Source: an uncultured Flavobacteriales bacterium
GTDB lineage: Bacteria; Bacteroidota; Bacteroidia; Flavobacteriales_D; Parvicellaceae
DNA: 64,000 nucleotides
Assembly (NCBI GenBank): GCA_943788115.1
Contig: CALSPA010000011.1
Span: 1-64,000, forward strand
Direction of reading: 5' to 3'
Part shown: in pieces, positions 26,106 to 35,225 of the stretch
Position numbering within the stretch: position 1 is the stretch's first letter
How the letters are laid out: the number at the start of each line of letters is the position of its first letter
Notes under the pieces: model-generated
What the model saw: only the letters and a program-made list of their open reading frames with translations
Database searches by the model: none
Told to the model about the DNA's origin: nothing
Translations under genes and position numbers: made by a program

Positions 26106-27905
26106 TTAACGTTTTAATAAAATACTTCCAGATGATTTTAGATTGTTTATCAAGCTAAAATCAACGGCATTTCCATTAGAGTCGTTTGCTATAAGAGTCC
26201 ATAAATATACTCCAGTAGGTTGGTCTATGTTATTGAACTTACCATCCCATCCTTCGGATTTAAGAATAGATAAACTTGTAGTTGAATAAACTACCTCACC
26301 CCATCTATTATAAATTTGAAATAAAATGTCCTCTGAGAGTCCATTTCCATAAAGAAGCAAGAGATCATTTTTATCATCATTATTAGGTGTGAACATGGTT
26401 GGTAGAAATAAATTGTTTTGAATTTGAGTAACTACAATTGTGTCAAAAGCAATACAACCATTAGCATCGGTAATTTGAACCCAGTATTCTCCAAATTCGT
26501 CAACTGTTTCAATTGAAGAGCTCCCCCCGGTAGACCAATTGTACGAACTAAATCCAGCCCCTGCATCTAAATCTATAAAATCAATTTCGTTAATGCTAGT
26601 GTCAAGTCCAAGATCAACAACAGGGTTGGAAAATAAATTAACACCAATTGAATCTGTAACAGAACAATCATAATTATTAGTAACAGTTAATTCATATGTC
26701 CCTGAATCAGAAACCGTAATCGATGATGTGTTTTCACCTGAGCCCCATAAGTAAGTTACAAATGGAGTAGTGCCGTCTATTAATAAAGAAAATCCATCAC
26801 ATATTGTAGTGTCATTTCCAAGGTTTAGTATAGGAAGAGGTGAAACGTCTATAGAATAAAAATCTGATCCTAGGCAAGAGTTTAAGTCAGTTAAAGAAAC
26901 AAAAACAGTGTCACCTTGAATTAATGAAGCAGTAGAAAAAGAATCTACAACACCAGTTTGAATTAGCGAGCCGCCTGTGTTTATAGTCCAATCATAATTT
27001 AAACCATTTTCAGCATAAAATGTAACACTTTCTCCCTCACAAATTGAATCTGCAGATGCAGAAAGATTTGGTTCAGGTAAACCGTAAATTTCAATTACAG
27101 CATTGCTTGAATTTGAAGCATTGATGCACCCTGGTAGAGATGACCATGTTAACGTGTATGTTTCTCCGGGTTGACCAGTGAAAGTGGCGTTTGGGTCAGC
27201 ATTGTTAGAGAAAAAACCACCGTTTCCAGCGCTAACAGACCAAGTTCCGTTTCCTGTAGCGTTAAGACCTATTACAGAGTCGCACACAGCATCGTCACTT
27301 CCAGCATCAAAATTAGTGTATTCCCATCTAATTTGAATCTTAGCCCAATATTGCTCATATCCGTTTGATGGTGATCCTGAACCGTCTCTAGAAACAAGAT
27401 ACTCGTTCCATTGACAAGCGGGGTCATTTTTAAATGATATTTGACCAGCAGGGGCAAGCGCACCAGAGACATTGCCCATAGACGCATAATTATCATCTCC
27501 ATCCAAACAAAATCCTGATGAAAAAGGATTGGCATTAAATGTTCTGTATGTGCAATTTCCACCACAGGCATCTTTTTCCCAGCATTCCATTTGTACATTA
27601 ATTTGAGTCGCAGATGAATTAGAACCTGTTATTAAGGTGTAATCAGCTAAGTTCCACCAATCTCCCCATTGATTTGTAACATGCTTGCATTGTGCTGCGT
27701 TAAATCCAACACCTGCATTATCTTGTGCTCTAACAAACCAGGTAGGGTCTTGATCACCATATAAAAAGGAACCTATTCCACCATCATCAGCATCAGCTTC
27801 TGCCATAAGTTCAACTACCCTTACTTCATAATTTACATTCTGAGCGGTTAAATAAATAGGTGATATAAAAACAAATAATAATGTTAAGGAATAAAAAAGC
27901 TTCAT
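26106..27905 (-). CDS. Secreted surface protein with a gliding-motility (type B) C-terminal sorting domain
   Basis: This 599-residue exported protein has a signal peptide (MKLFYSLTLLFVFISPIYLTAQ), a cysteine-containing N-terminal domain (about 22-205) and several Ig-like/PKD-like repeats ending in phrases such as LGNDTTICDG and VDLGLDTSINEIDFIDLDAG. The last 90 residues form a CHU_C/type B type IX sorting domain (FLPTMFTPNNDDKNDLL, YNRWGEVVYST, GWDGKFNN, PTGVYLWTLIA). It is therefore expected to be moved to the cell surface by the type IX system and held there by a SprF-type partner, such as the next gene. The N-terminal domain is not recognised. Confidence 0.9.
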   Translation of the reverse strand: MKLFYSLTLLFVFISPIYLTAQNVNYEVRVVELMAEADADDGGIGSFLYGDQDPTWFVRAQDNAGVGFNAAQCKHVTNQWGDWWNLADYTLITGSNSSATQINVQMECWEKDACGGNCTYRTFNANPFSSGFCLDGDDNYASMGNVSGALAPAGQISFKNDPACQWNEYLVSRDGSGSPSNGYEQYWAKIQIRWEYTNFDAGSDDAVCDSVIGLNATGNGTWSVSAGNGGFFSNNADPNATFTGQPGETYTLTWSSLPGCINASNSSNAVIEIYGLPEPNLSASADSICEGESVTFYAENGLNYDWTINTGGSLIQTGVVDSFSTASLIQGDTVFVSLTDLNSCLGSDFYSIDVSPLPILNLGNDTTICDGFSLLIDGTTPFVTYLWGSGENTSSITVSDSGTYELTVTNNYDCSVTDSIGVNLFSNPVVDLGLDTSINEIDFIDLDAGAGFSSYNWSTGGSSSIETVDEFGEYWVQITDANGCIAFDTIVVTQIQNNLFLPTMFTPNNDDKNDLLLLYGNGLSEDILFQIYNRWGEVVYSTTSLSILKSEGWDGKFNNIDQPTGVYLWTLIANDSNGNAVDFSLINNLKSSGSILLKR

Positions 27906-27957
27906 AATTAATATTTACGTTGAAAATGTCATTTCTACATAAATATATGATTTTTTC

Positions 27958-27988
27958 AAAAAAAAAACTCCCATAAATGAGAGTTTGT
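27958..27988 (-). terminator. Rho-independent terminator of the beta-oxidation operon
   Basis: Read on the minus strand, AAACTC...GAGTTT forms a stem followed by a run of about eleven T. It lies 28 bases after the acyl-CoA dehydrogenase stop. Confidence 0.8.
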
Positions 27989-28015
27989 TTTTTTAGGTCT
28001 TAATTAGAATAGTTT

Positions 28016-29818
28016 CTAATAACAGTATTCATTTTTGTCGATTAGCTTTAAAGCAATTAGCTGTCTAGCTTCTTTAGGATTGAATGGCTCATGTTTTGTG
28101 AAACGTTTCATACCCATTAACATCATTTTTAGTTCATCACCAGAAGAGAATGTGTTTATGGCATCTTTTCCAGCCTTATTTATAATGTCACAACCATCGT
28201 AAATTAAAACTTGCATCATTGCAATTTGCTCTTTACAATTTTCTTCACCTTTAAGCTGAACCATTTTTTCTACTCTCAATAATGTAGATTCTGTAACATA
28301 AATTGTATTAATGATATCTGCAATATTCATTACAATTTCTTGTTCTTTGGCAAGCTTATCTCCAATTTTTTGGACAGCAGATCCAGCAACCATAAGTAAA
28401 GCTTTCTTGAAATTCGTAACACATTTTTTTGCTGCAGAAAATGTTGAATTATCAGAGTCTCCAAAATCTGGGATCCCCATTAATTCTTTTCCAACAGCTG
28501 TAGCTGGTCCAAGCAGATCAATTTCACCTTTCATTGCTTTACGAAGTATCATACTAACAGTAAGCATTCTATTAATTTCGTTAGTGCCTTCAAAAATTCT
28601 ATTTATTCTAGCATCTCTGTAAGATCTTTCAATGTTTTTTTCAGCAGAAAAACCCATTCCACCATGAATTTGAAGCCCTTCATCTACAACATAATCTAAA
28701 ACTTCAGAACCGTAAACTTTTAAGATGGCACATTCAGGAGCGAATTGTTCAATACCCTTTAGAGTAGCATCTTCTTTAGAAAGTCCATTTTTAACTAAAT
28801 CTTCAATTGCATCTTCAATGTTTTGTGTTGCTCTATATGTAGCAGATTCACATGCGAATGTTCTAATGCATTGTTCAGCTAATTTGTATCTAATAGCTCC
28901 GTATTTAGATATTGGTCTGTTAAATTGCTCTCTCTCGTTTGCATACACCACTGATTCTGTGATGGTGCCTTTGGCTCCACCCATAACACCCCCAGCTAAT
29001 TTTATTCTTCCAATATTAAGAATGTTTACTGCAATTTTAAACCCTTGTTCTCTTTTATATAACATGTTTCCTATAGGGATTTTCACGTCATTAAAGAATA
29101 CTTGTCTTGTTGAAGATCCTTTAATCCCCAATTTCTTTTCTTCGGCATTTAATGTGATGCCTTCGGTTGTTCCTTCAACTAGAAACGCAGTAAGATTTTT
29201 ATCATCATCAATTTTGGCAAAAACTGTAAACAAGTCTGCAAATCCTGCATTGGTTATCCACATTTTTTGACCGTTTATAATGTAGTTTTCACCACTTTTA
29301 TCTAAAGTTGCTTTTGTTTTTGCAGAATTTGCATCAGAACCTGAGCTTGGTTCGGTTAGGCAATATGCAGCTTTCCATTCACCTGTAGCTAGTTTAGGAA
29401 TGTATTTTTCTTTTTGTTCTTGATTGCCATAATAGAGTAGAGGTAATGTTCCAATTCCAGTATGTGCACCATATGCTACTGAGAAAGAGTGGCCTGTTCC
29501 TAACGCTTCTGTTGCAAGCATTGAGGTAATGAAATTGACACCTAGCCCGCCTAAACTTTCAGGAACTGAGAGGCCCAATAAACCAAGCTCTCCGGCTTTA
29601 TTCATAAGACCAGCCATCAGTTTTGGATCTTTACTACTGTCTATTTCATCTAAGATTGGGATAACTTCAGTGTTTAGAAAATCTACACACATTTGAGCTA
29701 TCATTTTTTGCTCTTCTGACCATTCTTCTGGAATAAAGATGTCGTTGAAATTGGTTTCCTTTACTAAAAATTCGCCACCTTTTATAGCTGCTTTTTCTTC
29801 ATTTTTCACTTCACTCAT
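28016..29818 (-). CDS. Acyl-CoA dehydrogenase
   Basis: This FAD enzyme oxidises acyl-CoA to trans-2-enoyl-CoA, the first step of beta-oxidation. Acyl-CoA dehydrogenase N, middle and C domains occupy about residues 30-430 (YCLTEPSSGSDANSAKTKA flavin/substrate loop; YRDARINRIFEGTNEINRM at the FAD-binding C domain). An extra helical C-terminal domain extends to residue 600. This long form resembles VLCAD-type and is common in Bacteroidota. It ends the operon marR-fadB-thiolase-acd, starting five bases after the thiolase stop. Confidence 0.95.
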   Translation of the reverse strand: MSEVKNEEKAAIKGGEFLVKETNFNDIFIPEEWSEEQKMIAQMCVDFLNTEVIPILDEIDSSKDPKLMAGLMNKAGELGLLGLSVPESLGGLGVNFITSMLATEALGTGHSFSVAYGAHTGIGTLPLLYYGNQEQKEKYIPKLATGEWKAAYCLTEPSSGSDANSAKTKATLDKSGENYIINGQKMWITNAGFADLFTVFAKIDDDKNLTAFLVEGTTEGITLNAEEKKLGIKGSSTRQVFFNDVKIPIGNMLYKREQGFKIAVNILNIGRIKLAGGVMGGAKGTITESVVYANEREQFNRPISKYGAIRYKLAEQCIRTFACESATYRATQNIEDAIEDLVKNGLSKEDATLKGIEQFAPECAILKVYGSEVLDYVVDEGLQIHGGMGFSAEKNIERSYRDARINRIFEGTNEINRMLTVSMILRKAMKGEIDLLGPATAVGKELMGIPDFGDSDNSTFSAAKKCVTNFKKALLMVAGSAVQKIGDKLAKEQEIVMNIADIINTIYVTESTLLRVEKMVQLKGEENCKEQIAMMQVLIYDGCDIINKAGKDAINTFSSGDELKMMLMGMKRFTKHEPFNPKEARQLIALKLIDKNEYCY

Positions 29819-29823
29819 AATAT

Positions 29824-31005
29824 TTAATTTAATAATTCAAAAATTCCACATGCTCCCTGACCTGTACCAACACACATGGTAACTGCACCATATTTCTGTT
29901 TTCTTCTTCTCATTTCGTTAAGAAGTTGTACTGTTAATTTTGCTCCAGTACATCCTAAAGGATGACCAAGAGCAATTGCACCACCATTAACATTAACGAT
30001 ACTTGGGTCTAATTCTAATCCTTTTAAAATCGCAACAGACTGAGATGCAAAAGCTTCGTTAAGCTCAATCTGCTGTAGGTCATTTTGCTTCATACCAGCT
30101 TTTTTTAAAGCTTCTGGAATAGCATAAAGTGGACCAACACCCATGATTCTTGGAGCAAGTCCAACAACTTTGTAATCTACTAATCTAGCAATGGGCTTAA
30201 CATTTAGCTCTTTAACCATTTCTTCAGACATTACCATAACAAATGCTGCACCATCTGAAGTTTGAGATGAATTTCCAGCTGTCACACTGCCACCGTTTTT
30301 AAATACGGGTCTTAATCTAGATAAAGCTTCAATGCTTGTTCCTTTTCTAGGTCCCTGATCAGTGTCAGCGATAAAGTTTCTTTCTTGTCGTTTTTCATTG
30401 CTGTCTAAATAAACTTCGTTTATGTTAATAGGAACTATATCATCTTTAAATAAGCCTTTTTCAATTGCATTTAAGGCTTTCATATGTGAGTGATAAGCAA
30501 ACTCATCTTGTTCTTTTCTAGAAACGCTAAATTCATCAGCAACAGCTTCAGCTGTTAACCCCATTCCCCAGTACCAATCTGGATGCTCTTGACTTACTTT
30601 AGAGTTTGGAACAATTCTCCAACCTCCAAATGGAATAGGAGACATGGTTTCAACTCCACCAGCAATAATACAATCTGCAGCACCAGCTTGTATTTGATTT
30701 GCTGCTAAAGCAATTGTTTGAAGACCTGAAGAGCAATATCTATTGACTGTCATTCCTGGTACTTTTTCTGTGTTAAGTCCCATGAGCGAAATCATTCTTC
30801 CAATATTTAACCCTTGTTCTGCTTCAGGAGTTGCGTTGCCAACAATGACATCGTCAATTCTGTTTGGATCTAGGTTTGGAAAATCTTTCATTAAATGTTT
30901 AACCACATCAGCAGCTAAATCATCTGGTCGAGTGAATTTAAATAAACCTCTTCCTGATTTTCCAACGGCAGATCTGTATCCACCTACTATATAAGCTGTT
31001 TTCAT
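29824..31005 (-). CDS. fadA: Acetyl-CoA acyltransferase (thiolase)
   Basis: It cleaves 3-ketoacyl-CoA with CoA to give acetyl-CoA and a shortened acyl-CoA. Thiolase motifs are complete: NRYCSSGLQ with the nucleophilic cysteine C91, NEAFA, GGAIALGHPLGCTGA with the catalytic histidine, and MCVGTGQGACG with the second cysteine. Length 393 is standard. It lies between the FadB-like gene (10 bases upstream) and the acyl-CoA dehydrogenase. The context makes a degradative rather than biosynthetic thiolase likely. Confidence 0.95.
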   Translation of the reverse strand: MKTAYIVGGYRSAVGKSGRGLFKFTRPDDLAADVVKHLMKDFPNLDPNRIDDVIVGNATPEAEQGLNIGRMISLMGLNTEKVPGMTVNRYCSSGLQTIALAANQIQAGAADCIIAGGVETMSPIPFGGWRIVPNSKVSQEHPDWYWGMGLTAEAVADEFSVSRKEQDEFAYHSHMKALNAIEKGLFKDDIVPININEVYLDSNEKRQERNFIADTDQGPRKGTSIEALSRLRPVFKNGGSVTAGNSSQTSDGAAFVMVMSEEMVKELNVKPIARLVDYKVVGLAPRIMGVGPLYAIPEALKKAGMKQNDLQQIELNEAFASQSVAILKGLELDPSIVNVNGGAIALGHPLGCTGAKLTVQLLNEMRRRKQKYGAVTMCVGTGQGACGIFELLN

Positions 31006-31015
31006 TGTTGTCTGT

Positions 31016-33403
31016 TTAGTTTCTTAATATTTTACCTTTTTGAAGAAGGCTTTGTAATCTTTCTAATGTTTTTTTCTTAGTGCAAAGTTCTAAGAAAGCT
31101 TTTCGTTCGATGTCTAATAGATATTGTTCGGAAACTTCAGTAATCTGAGACAGGTCACCTCCACATAACACATAACCAAGTTTTTCTGAAATAACTAAAT
31201 CATGCTCAGACATGTAATTTCCACTTTTCATGGAGTCTGCACCAACATAAACTATTCCTAAACCTTCTTGTCCTAAGACTTTTATGTCTTTTCTTTTTGC
31301 TTTTTGAACATAACCTTTATTAGCTAGTTTTAAACACGCTTCTTTGGCATGTGAAATTTGATTTGCTCTAGAAGTTATTACCTCATCGGTTCCATTTCTC
31401 AAGTATCCCAATTCAAATGCTTCATGAGCAGAAGTGGATACTTTTGCTTGACCAACTGTGAGGAATTTTTCTCTAAAAAGATTGATCCTCATGTCCCCGT
31501 TATTTAGTTCGTCAGATAATCTTAGCGCAAATTCTTTTGTGCCACCACCTCCAGGGATTAATCCAACGCCAAACTCAACTAACCCCATGTATGTTTCAGC
31601 ATGGGCTATAACTTGGTCTGCGTGAAGACAAATCTCACAACCTCCTCCAAGTGTTAATCCGTGTGGAGCAGCAACAACTGGAATTGAAGAGTATCTTAAT
31701 CGCATAGTGGTGTTTTGAAATGCTCGAACTGCAAAATCAAGTTCATCCCATTCTTGTTCAACTGCCATCATGAAAATCATCCCAACATTTGCTCCAGCGG
31801 AGAAATTCTCACCTTCATTTGAAATGACAACACCTTTATATTTTGGGTTCTCTTCTGCTAAGTCAATTGCTTTGTTAATTCCTTGAAGAACTCCACCACC
31901 AATAGTGTTCATCTTTGTATGGAACTCTACATTGATAATACCATCTTTTAAATCGATAATGTGAACATCATCATTTGACCATATAGTATTAGATTCTTTT
32001 AATGAAGCAAGAGAGATAATGTTTTCAGTTCCAGGAATTCTTTCATAAGATTTAGTATTTAAATTGTAGAATGTCTTGATTCCATCTTCAGTTTTGTAAA
32101 AAGATGTAATGCCGTTAGCAATAATATCATTTATCCATTTAGCTGGTTTCTTTCCAAGCTTTTCCATTACTGCTAATCCTTTCTCTAGACCTATAGCATC
32201 CCACGTTTCAAATGGACCTAATTCCCAACCGAATCCTGCCTTTAGTGCATCATCAATTTTATAAATTTCATCAGAGATTTCAGGGATTCTATGGCTAACA
32301 TAGCTAAAAATTCCACAAAAAACTTGTTGGTAGAACTCTCCCGCTTTGTCTTTCCCAGAAAATAAAATTCGGGTTCTTTTAGTTAATTCTTCTTCTTGTC
32401 TAGCAATGCTAATAGTTGCAAAATTTACTTTTCCAGATTTAATATACTCAAGTGTAGATAAATCAAGTTGAAGAATTTGTTTTTTACCGTTTTCGTCTTT
32501 TGTTTTTTTGTAGAAACCTTGACCAGATTTACTACCTAGCCATCCATTTTCAAGCATTTTAGATACAAAAGAAGGAGTTTCAAAAACTTCTTTTCTTTCA
32601 TCATCAGGACAGTTGCTTTTTACACCATTAGCAACATGAACCAGTGTGTCTAAACCAACAACATCGCATGTTCTAAATGTTGCAGATTTAGGTCTTCCCA
32701 TAATTGGCCCCGTAAGTTTATCTACCTCATTTACAGTTAAGTTCATTTTTTCTACAGTATGGAAAAGATCTTGTATGGCATACACACCAACTCTATTGGC
32801 AATAAAAGCAGGTGTATCCTTACAAAATACAGTTGTCTTTCCTAAGATAGTTGCGCCAAATTCCATCATGAATTCAATGTCTTCTTTTTTGGTTTTTGGA
32901 GTGGGGATGATTTCGAGTAGCTTAAGGTATCTAGGTGGGTTAAAAAAGTGAGTTCCAAAAAAATGTTCTTGAAAATCTTCAGATCTTCCTTCGAGCATCA
33001 TGTTAATTGGAATTCCTGACGTGTTTGATGTAATAAGAGTGCCTTTCTTTCTGTGCATCTCAACATTTTCAAAAACAATCTTTTTTATGTCTAACCTTTC
33101 AACAACAACTTCAATAATCCAATCACAGCTAGAGATAAGAGACATGTCATCAGTCATATTACCTGTCTTAATTCTTTTAGCAAATGTTTTTTTGTAAATG
33201 GGACTTGGTTTGGATTTTAACGCTTTAGCTAATGCTCCATCTACAATCTTGTTTCTTTCTTTAGTGCTGTCGGAGTTTTCAGCTTCTTTAGGTACAATGT
33301 CTAAAAGAAGAACGTTTAGACCAACATTGGCAAAGTGACAAGCAATGGCTGAACCCATTACTCCTGACCCTAATACAGCTACATTTTTAATGTTTCTTTT
33401 CAT
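31016..33403 (-). CDS. 3-hydroxyacyl-CoA dehydrogenase / enoyl-CoA hydratase (FadB-like, dehydrogenase first)
   Basis: This bifunctional beta-oxidation enzyme has 795 residues. The dehydrogenase comes first: an NAD-binding loop LGSGVMGSAIACHFANVG at residues 11-28, ITSNTSGIP, and HFFNPPRYLKLLEIIP, followed by two 3HCDH C-terminal regions. A crotonase domain follows from about residue 495 (NFSAGANVGM, HGLTLGGGCEICLHAD, FGVGLIPGGGGTKEF). This order is the reverse of Escherichia coli FadB. The first base pairs follow the MarR gene directly, so the regulator and enzymes are one operon. Confidence 0.95.
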   Translation of the reverse strand: MKRNIKNVAVLGSGVMGSAIACHFANVGLNVLLLDIVPKEAENSDSTKERNKIVDGALAKALKSKPSPIYKKTFAKRIKTGNMTDDMSLISSCDWIIEVVVERLDIKKIVFENVEMHRKKGTLITSNTSGIPINMMLEGRSEDFQEHFFGTHFFNPPRYLKLLEIIPTPKTKKEDIEFMMEFGATILGKTTVFCKDTPAFIANRVGVYAIQDLFHTVEKMNLTVNEVDKLTGPIMGRPKSATFRTCDVVGLDTLVHVANGVKSNCPDDERKEVFETPSFVSKMLENGWLGSKSGQGFYKKTKDENGKKQILQLDLSTLEYIKSGKVNFATISIARQEEELTKRTRILFSGKDKAGEFYQQVFCGIFSYVSHRIPEISDEIYKIDDALKAGFGWELGPFETWDAIGLEKGLAVMEKLGKKPAKWINDIIANGITSFYKTEDGIKTFYNLNTKSYERIPGTENIISLASLKESNTIWSNDDVHIIDLKDGIINVEFHTKMNTIGGGVLQGINKAIDLAEENPKYKGVVISNEGENFSAGANVGMIFMMAVEQEWDELDFAVRAFQNTTMRLRYSSIPVVAAPHGLTLGGGCEICLHADQVIAHAETYMGLVEFGVGLIPGGGGTKEFALRLSDELNNGDMRINLFREKFLTVGQAKVSTSAHEAFELGYLRNGTDEVITSRANQISHAKEACLKLANKGYVQKAKRKDIKVLGQEGLGIVYVGADSMKSGNYMSEHDLVISEKLGYVLCGGDLSQITEVSEQYLLDIERKAFLELCTKKKTLERLQSLLQKGKILRN

Positions 33404-33835
33404 TTAAAAAATATTATTGTTGTCAATTAGTTTATTTAATTTGCTAAGAACTGAAAAACAAGTTTCTAAATCTTTCTCCTGAATCTCAGCTTTTATCTTA
33501 TTGTTAAAAGAGATTACAACTTCTTTTGCTTGTTCCCTTATTGTTATTCCTTTTTCGGTTAAAAATATCTTAACCAATCTTTTGTCATTTTTATCTGATA
33601 CTTTTTTTATTAAACCTTCCTGATCAAGATGTTTAATCATTCTAGTTAAACTTCTTGGTTCCATTCCCATTTTAGGGGCTAGCTTAGTTGATGGAGTACC
33701 TTTTTTGTCGATGTTTAATAGGGCGTAACCTATGGACATGCTCCCTCCGAACTCATTTGCTTTAAGGTTGTACATCCTAGAAATGTTGTACCAAGCCCAT
33801 CTAATTTGAAAATCTATTGTTTCTTCTGGTTTCAT
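33404..33835 (-). CDS. MarR family transcriptional regulator
   Basis: This 143-residue winged helix-turn-helix protein has the recognition region APKMGMEPRSLTRMIKHLDQEGLIKKVSDKNDKRLVKIFLTEKG, where the DxRxxxxxLTxxG beta-wing signature is seen as DKRLVKIFLTEKG. It heads the beta-oxidation operon and adjoins the FadB-like gene with no gap. By analogy with such arrangements it likely senses acyl-CoA or fatty acid and represses its own operon. The ligand is inferred. Confidence 0.92.
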   Translation of the reverse strand: MKPEETIDFQIRWAWYNISRMYNLKANEFGGSMSIGYALLNIDKKGTPSTKLAPKMGMEPRSLTRMIKHLDQEGLIKKVSDKNDKRLVKIFLTEKGITIREQAKEVVISFNNKIKAEIQEKDLETCFSVLSKLNKLIDNNNIF

Positions 33836-33908
33836 TGAAATGAATAATTCTTACGAATATATAAAAAAAGTTATGCAAGCATACTATTTTTATTACAAAT
33901 GAAAAAAA

Positions 33909-35225
33909 TTATTCTGAATAATCTTGAATTATGCCACCAGTTAGTTTGAGAAGAGTAGTGTTGCTTTCAATTAAGTTGAAAGTCGATTGGAAGAGTGATA
34001 TTCCAGAATTTAAATATGCCATTTCAATGTCTCTTAAATTAAAAGAAGAAATTAAGCCGCTGTTTTCTTTAATCTTAGCAATATCAAAATTTTGCTTAGC
34101 AACTAAAAATGATTTTTTATTTAGTTCAAAAATTCTTAATCTAGTTTGATAGGTGTCGAAATTCATAGATAAATCTTGACTCAACTCTTTTTTTAATTTT
34201 TCCATTTCTAGAAAATTAATTTCCTCTTGAATTTTTAATGCCTTAATGCCTCTTCTTACCTTTCCACCGTCATATAGCCTAAAGCTTAGAGTGAAATTCC
34301 CATAATAATTTATACTCGTTCCATTCTGTGATAAATTTCCAATTGCAAATCTACTGTTACTATAGTTACCTCCAGAGTTAAAAGATATTGAGGGGTAAAA
34401 TGCTGATTTAGCCATTTCAATGTCTTGTTTTAATAAGGAAAAGTTGATTAGTTGGTTTTTAATATTGGTATTGGTGGAAAGCATTTTATTATTTAAATCA
34501 TCAAAAGAATAAATGTTTTTTGGAGGTGTGAGTTCATCAGTTAAATTCCAGTTTCTATCTACATCTACACCAAGTAAAAGGTTAAGGTTTCTTATAGAGT
34601 TTTTATAAGCTAGTTCTTGTAATATTAAATTTGAGCTATCGGTTAAATAAGCACTTTCAAATTGAAGGAGGTCTACGGTTACACCCAATCCTAATTTATT
34701 TTTTGTCTGTTGAAGCTCAAATTTTTCTTTAGATAATTCTAATACGTTCTTTAATAATGATAATTGTTCTCTTTGAATTTTACATTGATAATATGAAAGA
34801 ATTATTCCATGAATCGTGTTTTCAACCACAAGAGATGCAGTGCCTTCACTTTGTTCAACAAGTTGTTCTAACTTAATTTTATTAGCCTTTACATTAAAAC
34901 CATTGAAAAGTGTCCAGTTTAAAGCGATTCCTCCATTTAAAGAGTTGCTTTGGAGTAATTCTTGTATAAATGAAGTTGGATTTTTACTTTGATCTGAAAG
35001 AGTGTTGTCCTGTGAACCTGACAGATTAATGCTTGGAAGTAATCCTGCTTCTCCCCAAGTATTGAGTAATTTGTTGATTTCTACATTCTTCTTAGATATT
35101 TGTATTTCGTAGTTTTGTTTTAATCCTATTTTTATAGCATCAGATAACGAAAGAAAAAGCGAGTCTTGAGCAATAAATAAAGAGCTAAATGTTATTGATA
35201 AAAGAAGTAATATAGTTTTCATCAT
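33909..35225 (-). CDS. TolC-like outer-membrane efflux protein
   Basis: This 438-residue protein has a signal peptide (MKTILLLLSITFSSLFIAQ) and two OEP repeats rich in long helices with alternating beta-strand segments (LSLSDAIKIGLKQNYEIQISKKNVEIN; FNFTLSFRLYDGGKVRRGIKALKIQEEIN). It would form the outer-membrane channel of the efflux pump coded just upstream. Its start codon touches the stop codon of the RND gene, so translation is probably coupled. Confidence 0.92.
   Translation of the reverse strand: MMKTILLLLSITFSSLFIAQDSLFLSLSDAIKIGLKQNYEIQISKKNVEINKLLNTWGEAGLLPSINLSGSQDNTLSDQSKNPTSFIQELLQSNSLNGGIALNWTLFNGFNVKANKIKLEQLVEQSEGTASLVVENTIHGIILSYYQCKIQREQLSLLKNVLELSKEKFELQQTKNKLGLGVTVDLLQFESAYLTDSSNLILQELAYKNSIRNLNLLLGVDVDRNWNLTDELTPPKNIYSFDDLNNKMLSTNTNIKNQLINFSLLKQDIEMAKSAFYPSISFNSGGNYSNSRFAIGNLSQNGTSINYYGNFTLSFRLYDGGKVRRGIKALKIQEEINFLEMEKLKKELSQDLSMNFDTYQTRLRIFELNKKSFLVAKQNFDIAKIKENSGLISSFNLRDIEMAYLNSGISLFQSTFNLIESNTTLLKLTGGIIQDYSE

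Noticed and set aside
27272-27598. A second minus-strand frame inside the type B sorting-domain gene
   Set aside because: It is an out-of-frame shadow of a convincing 599-residue protein.
28725-29270. A 181-residue open frame on the plus strand
   Set aside because: It lies fully antisense to the intact acyl-CoA dehydrogenase gene and shows no family signature.
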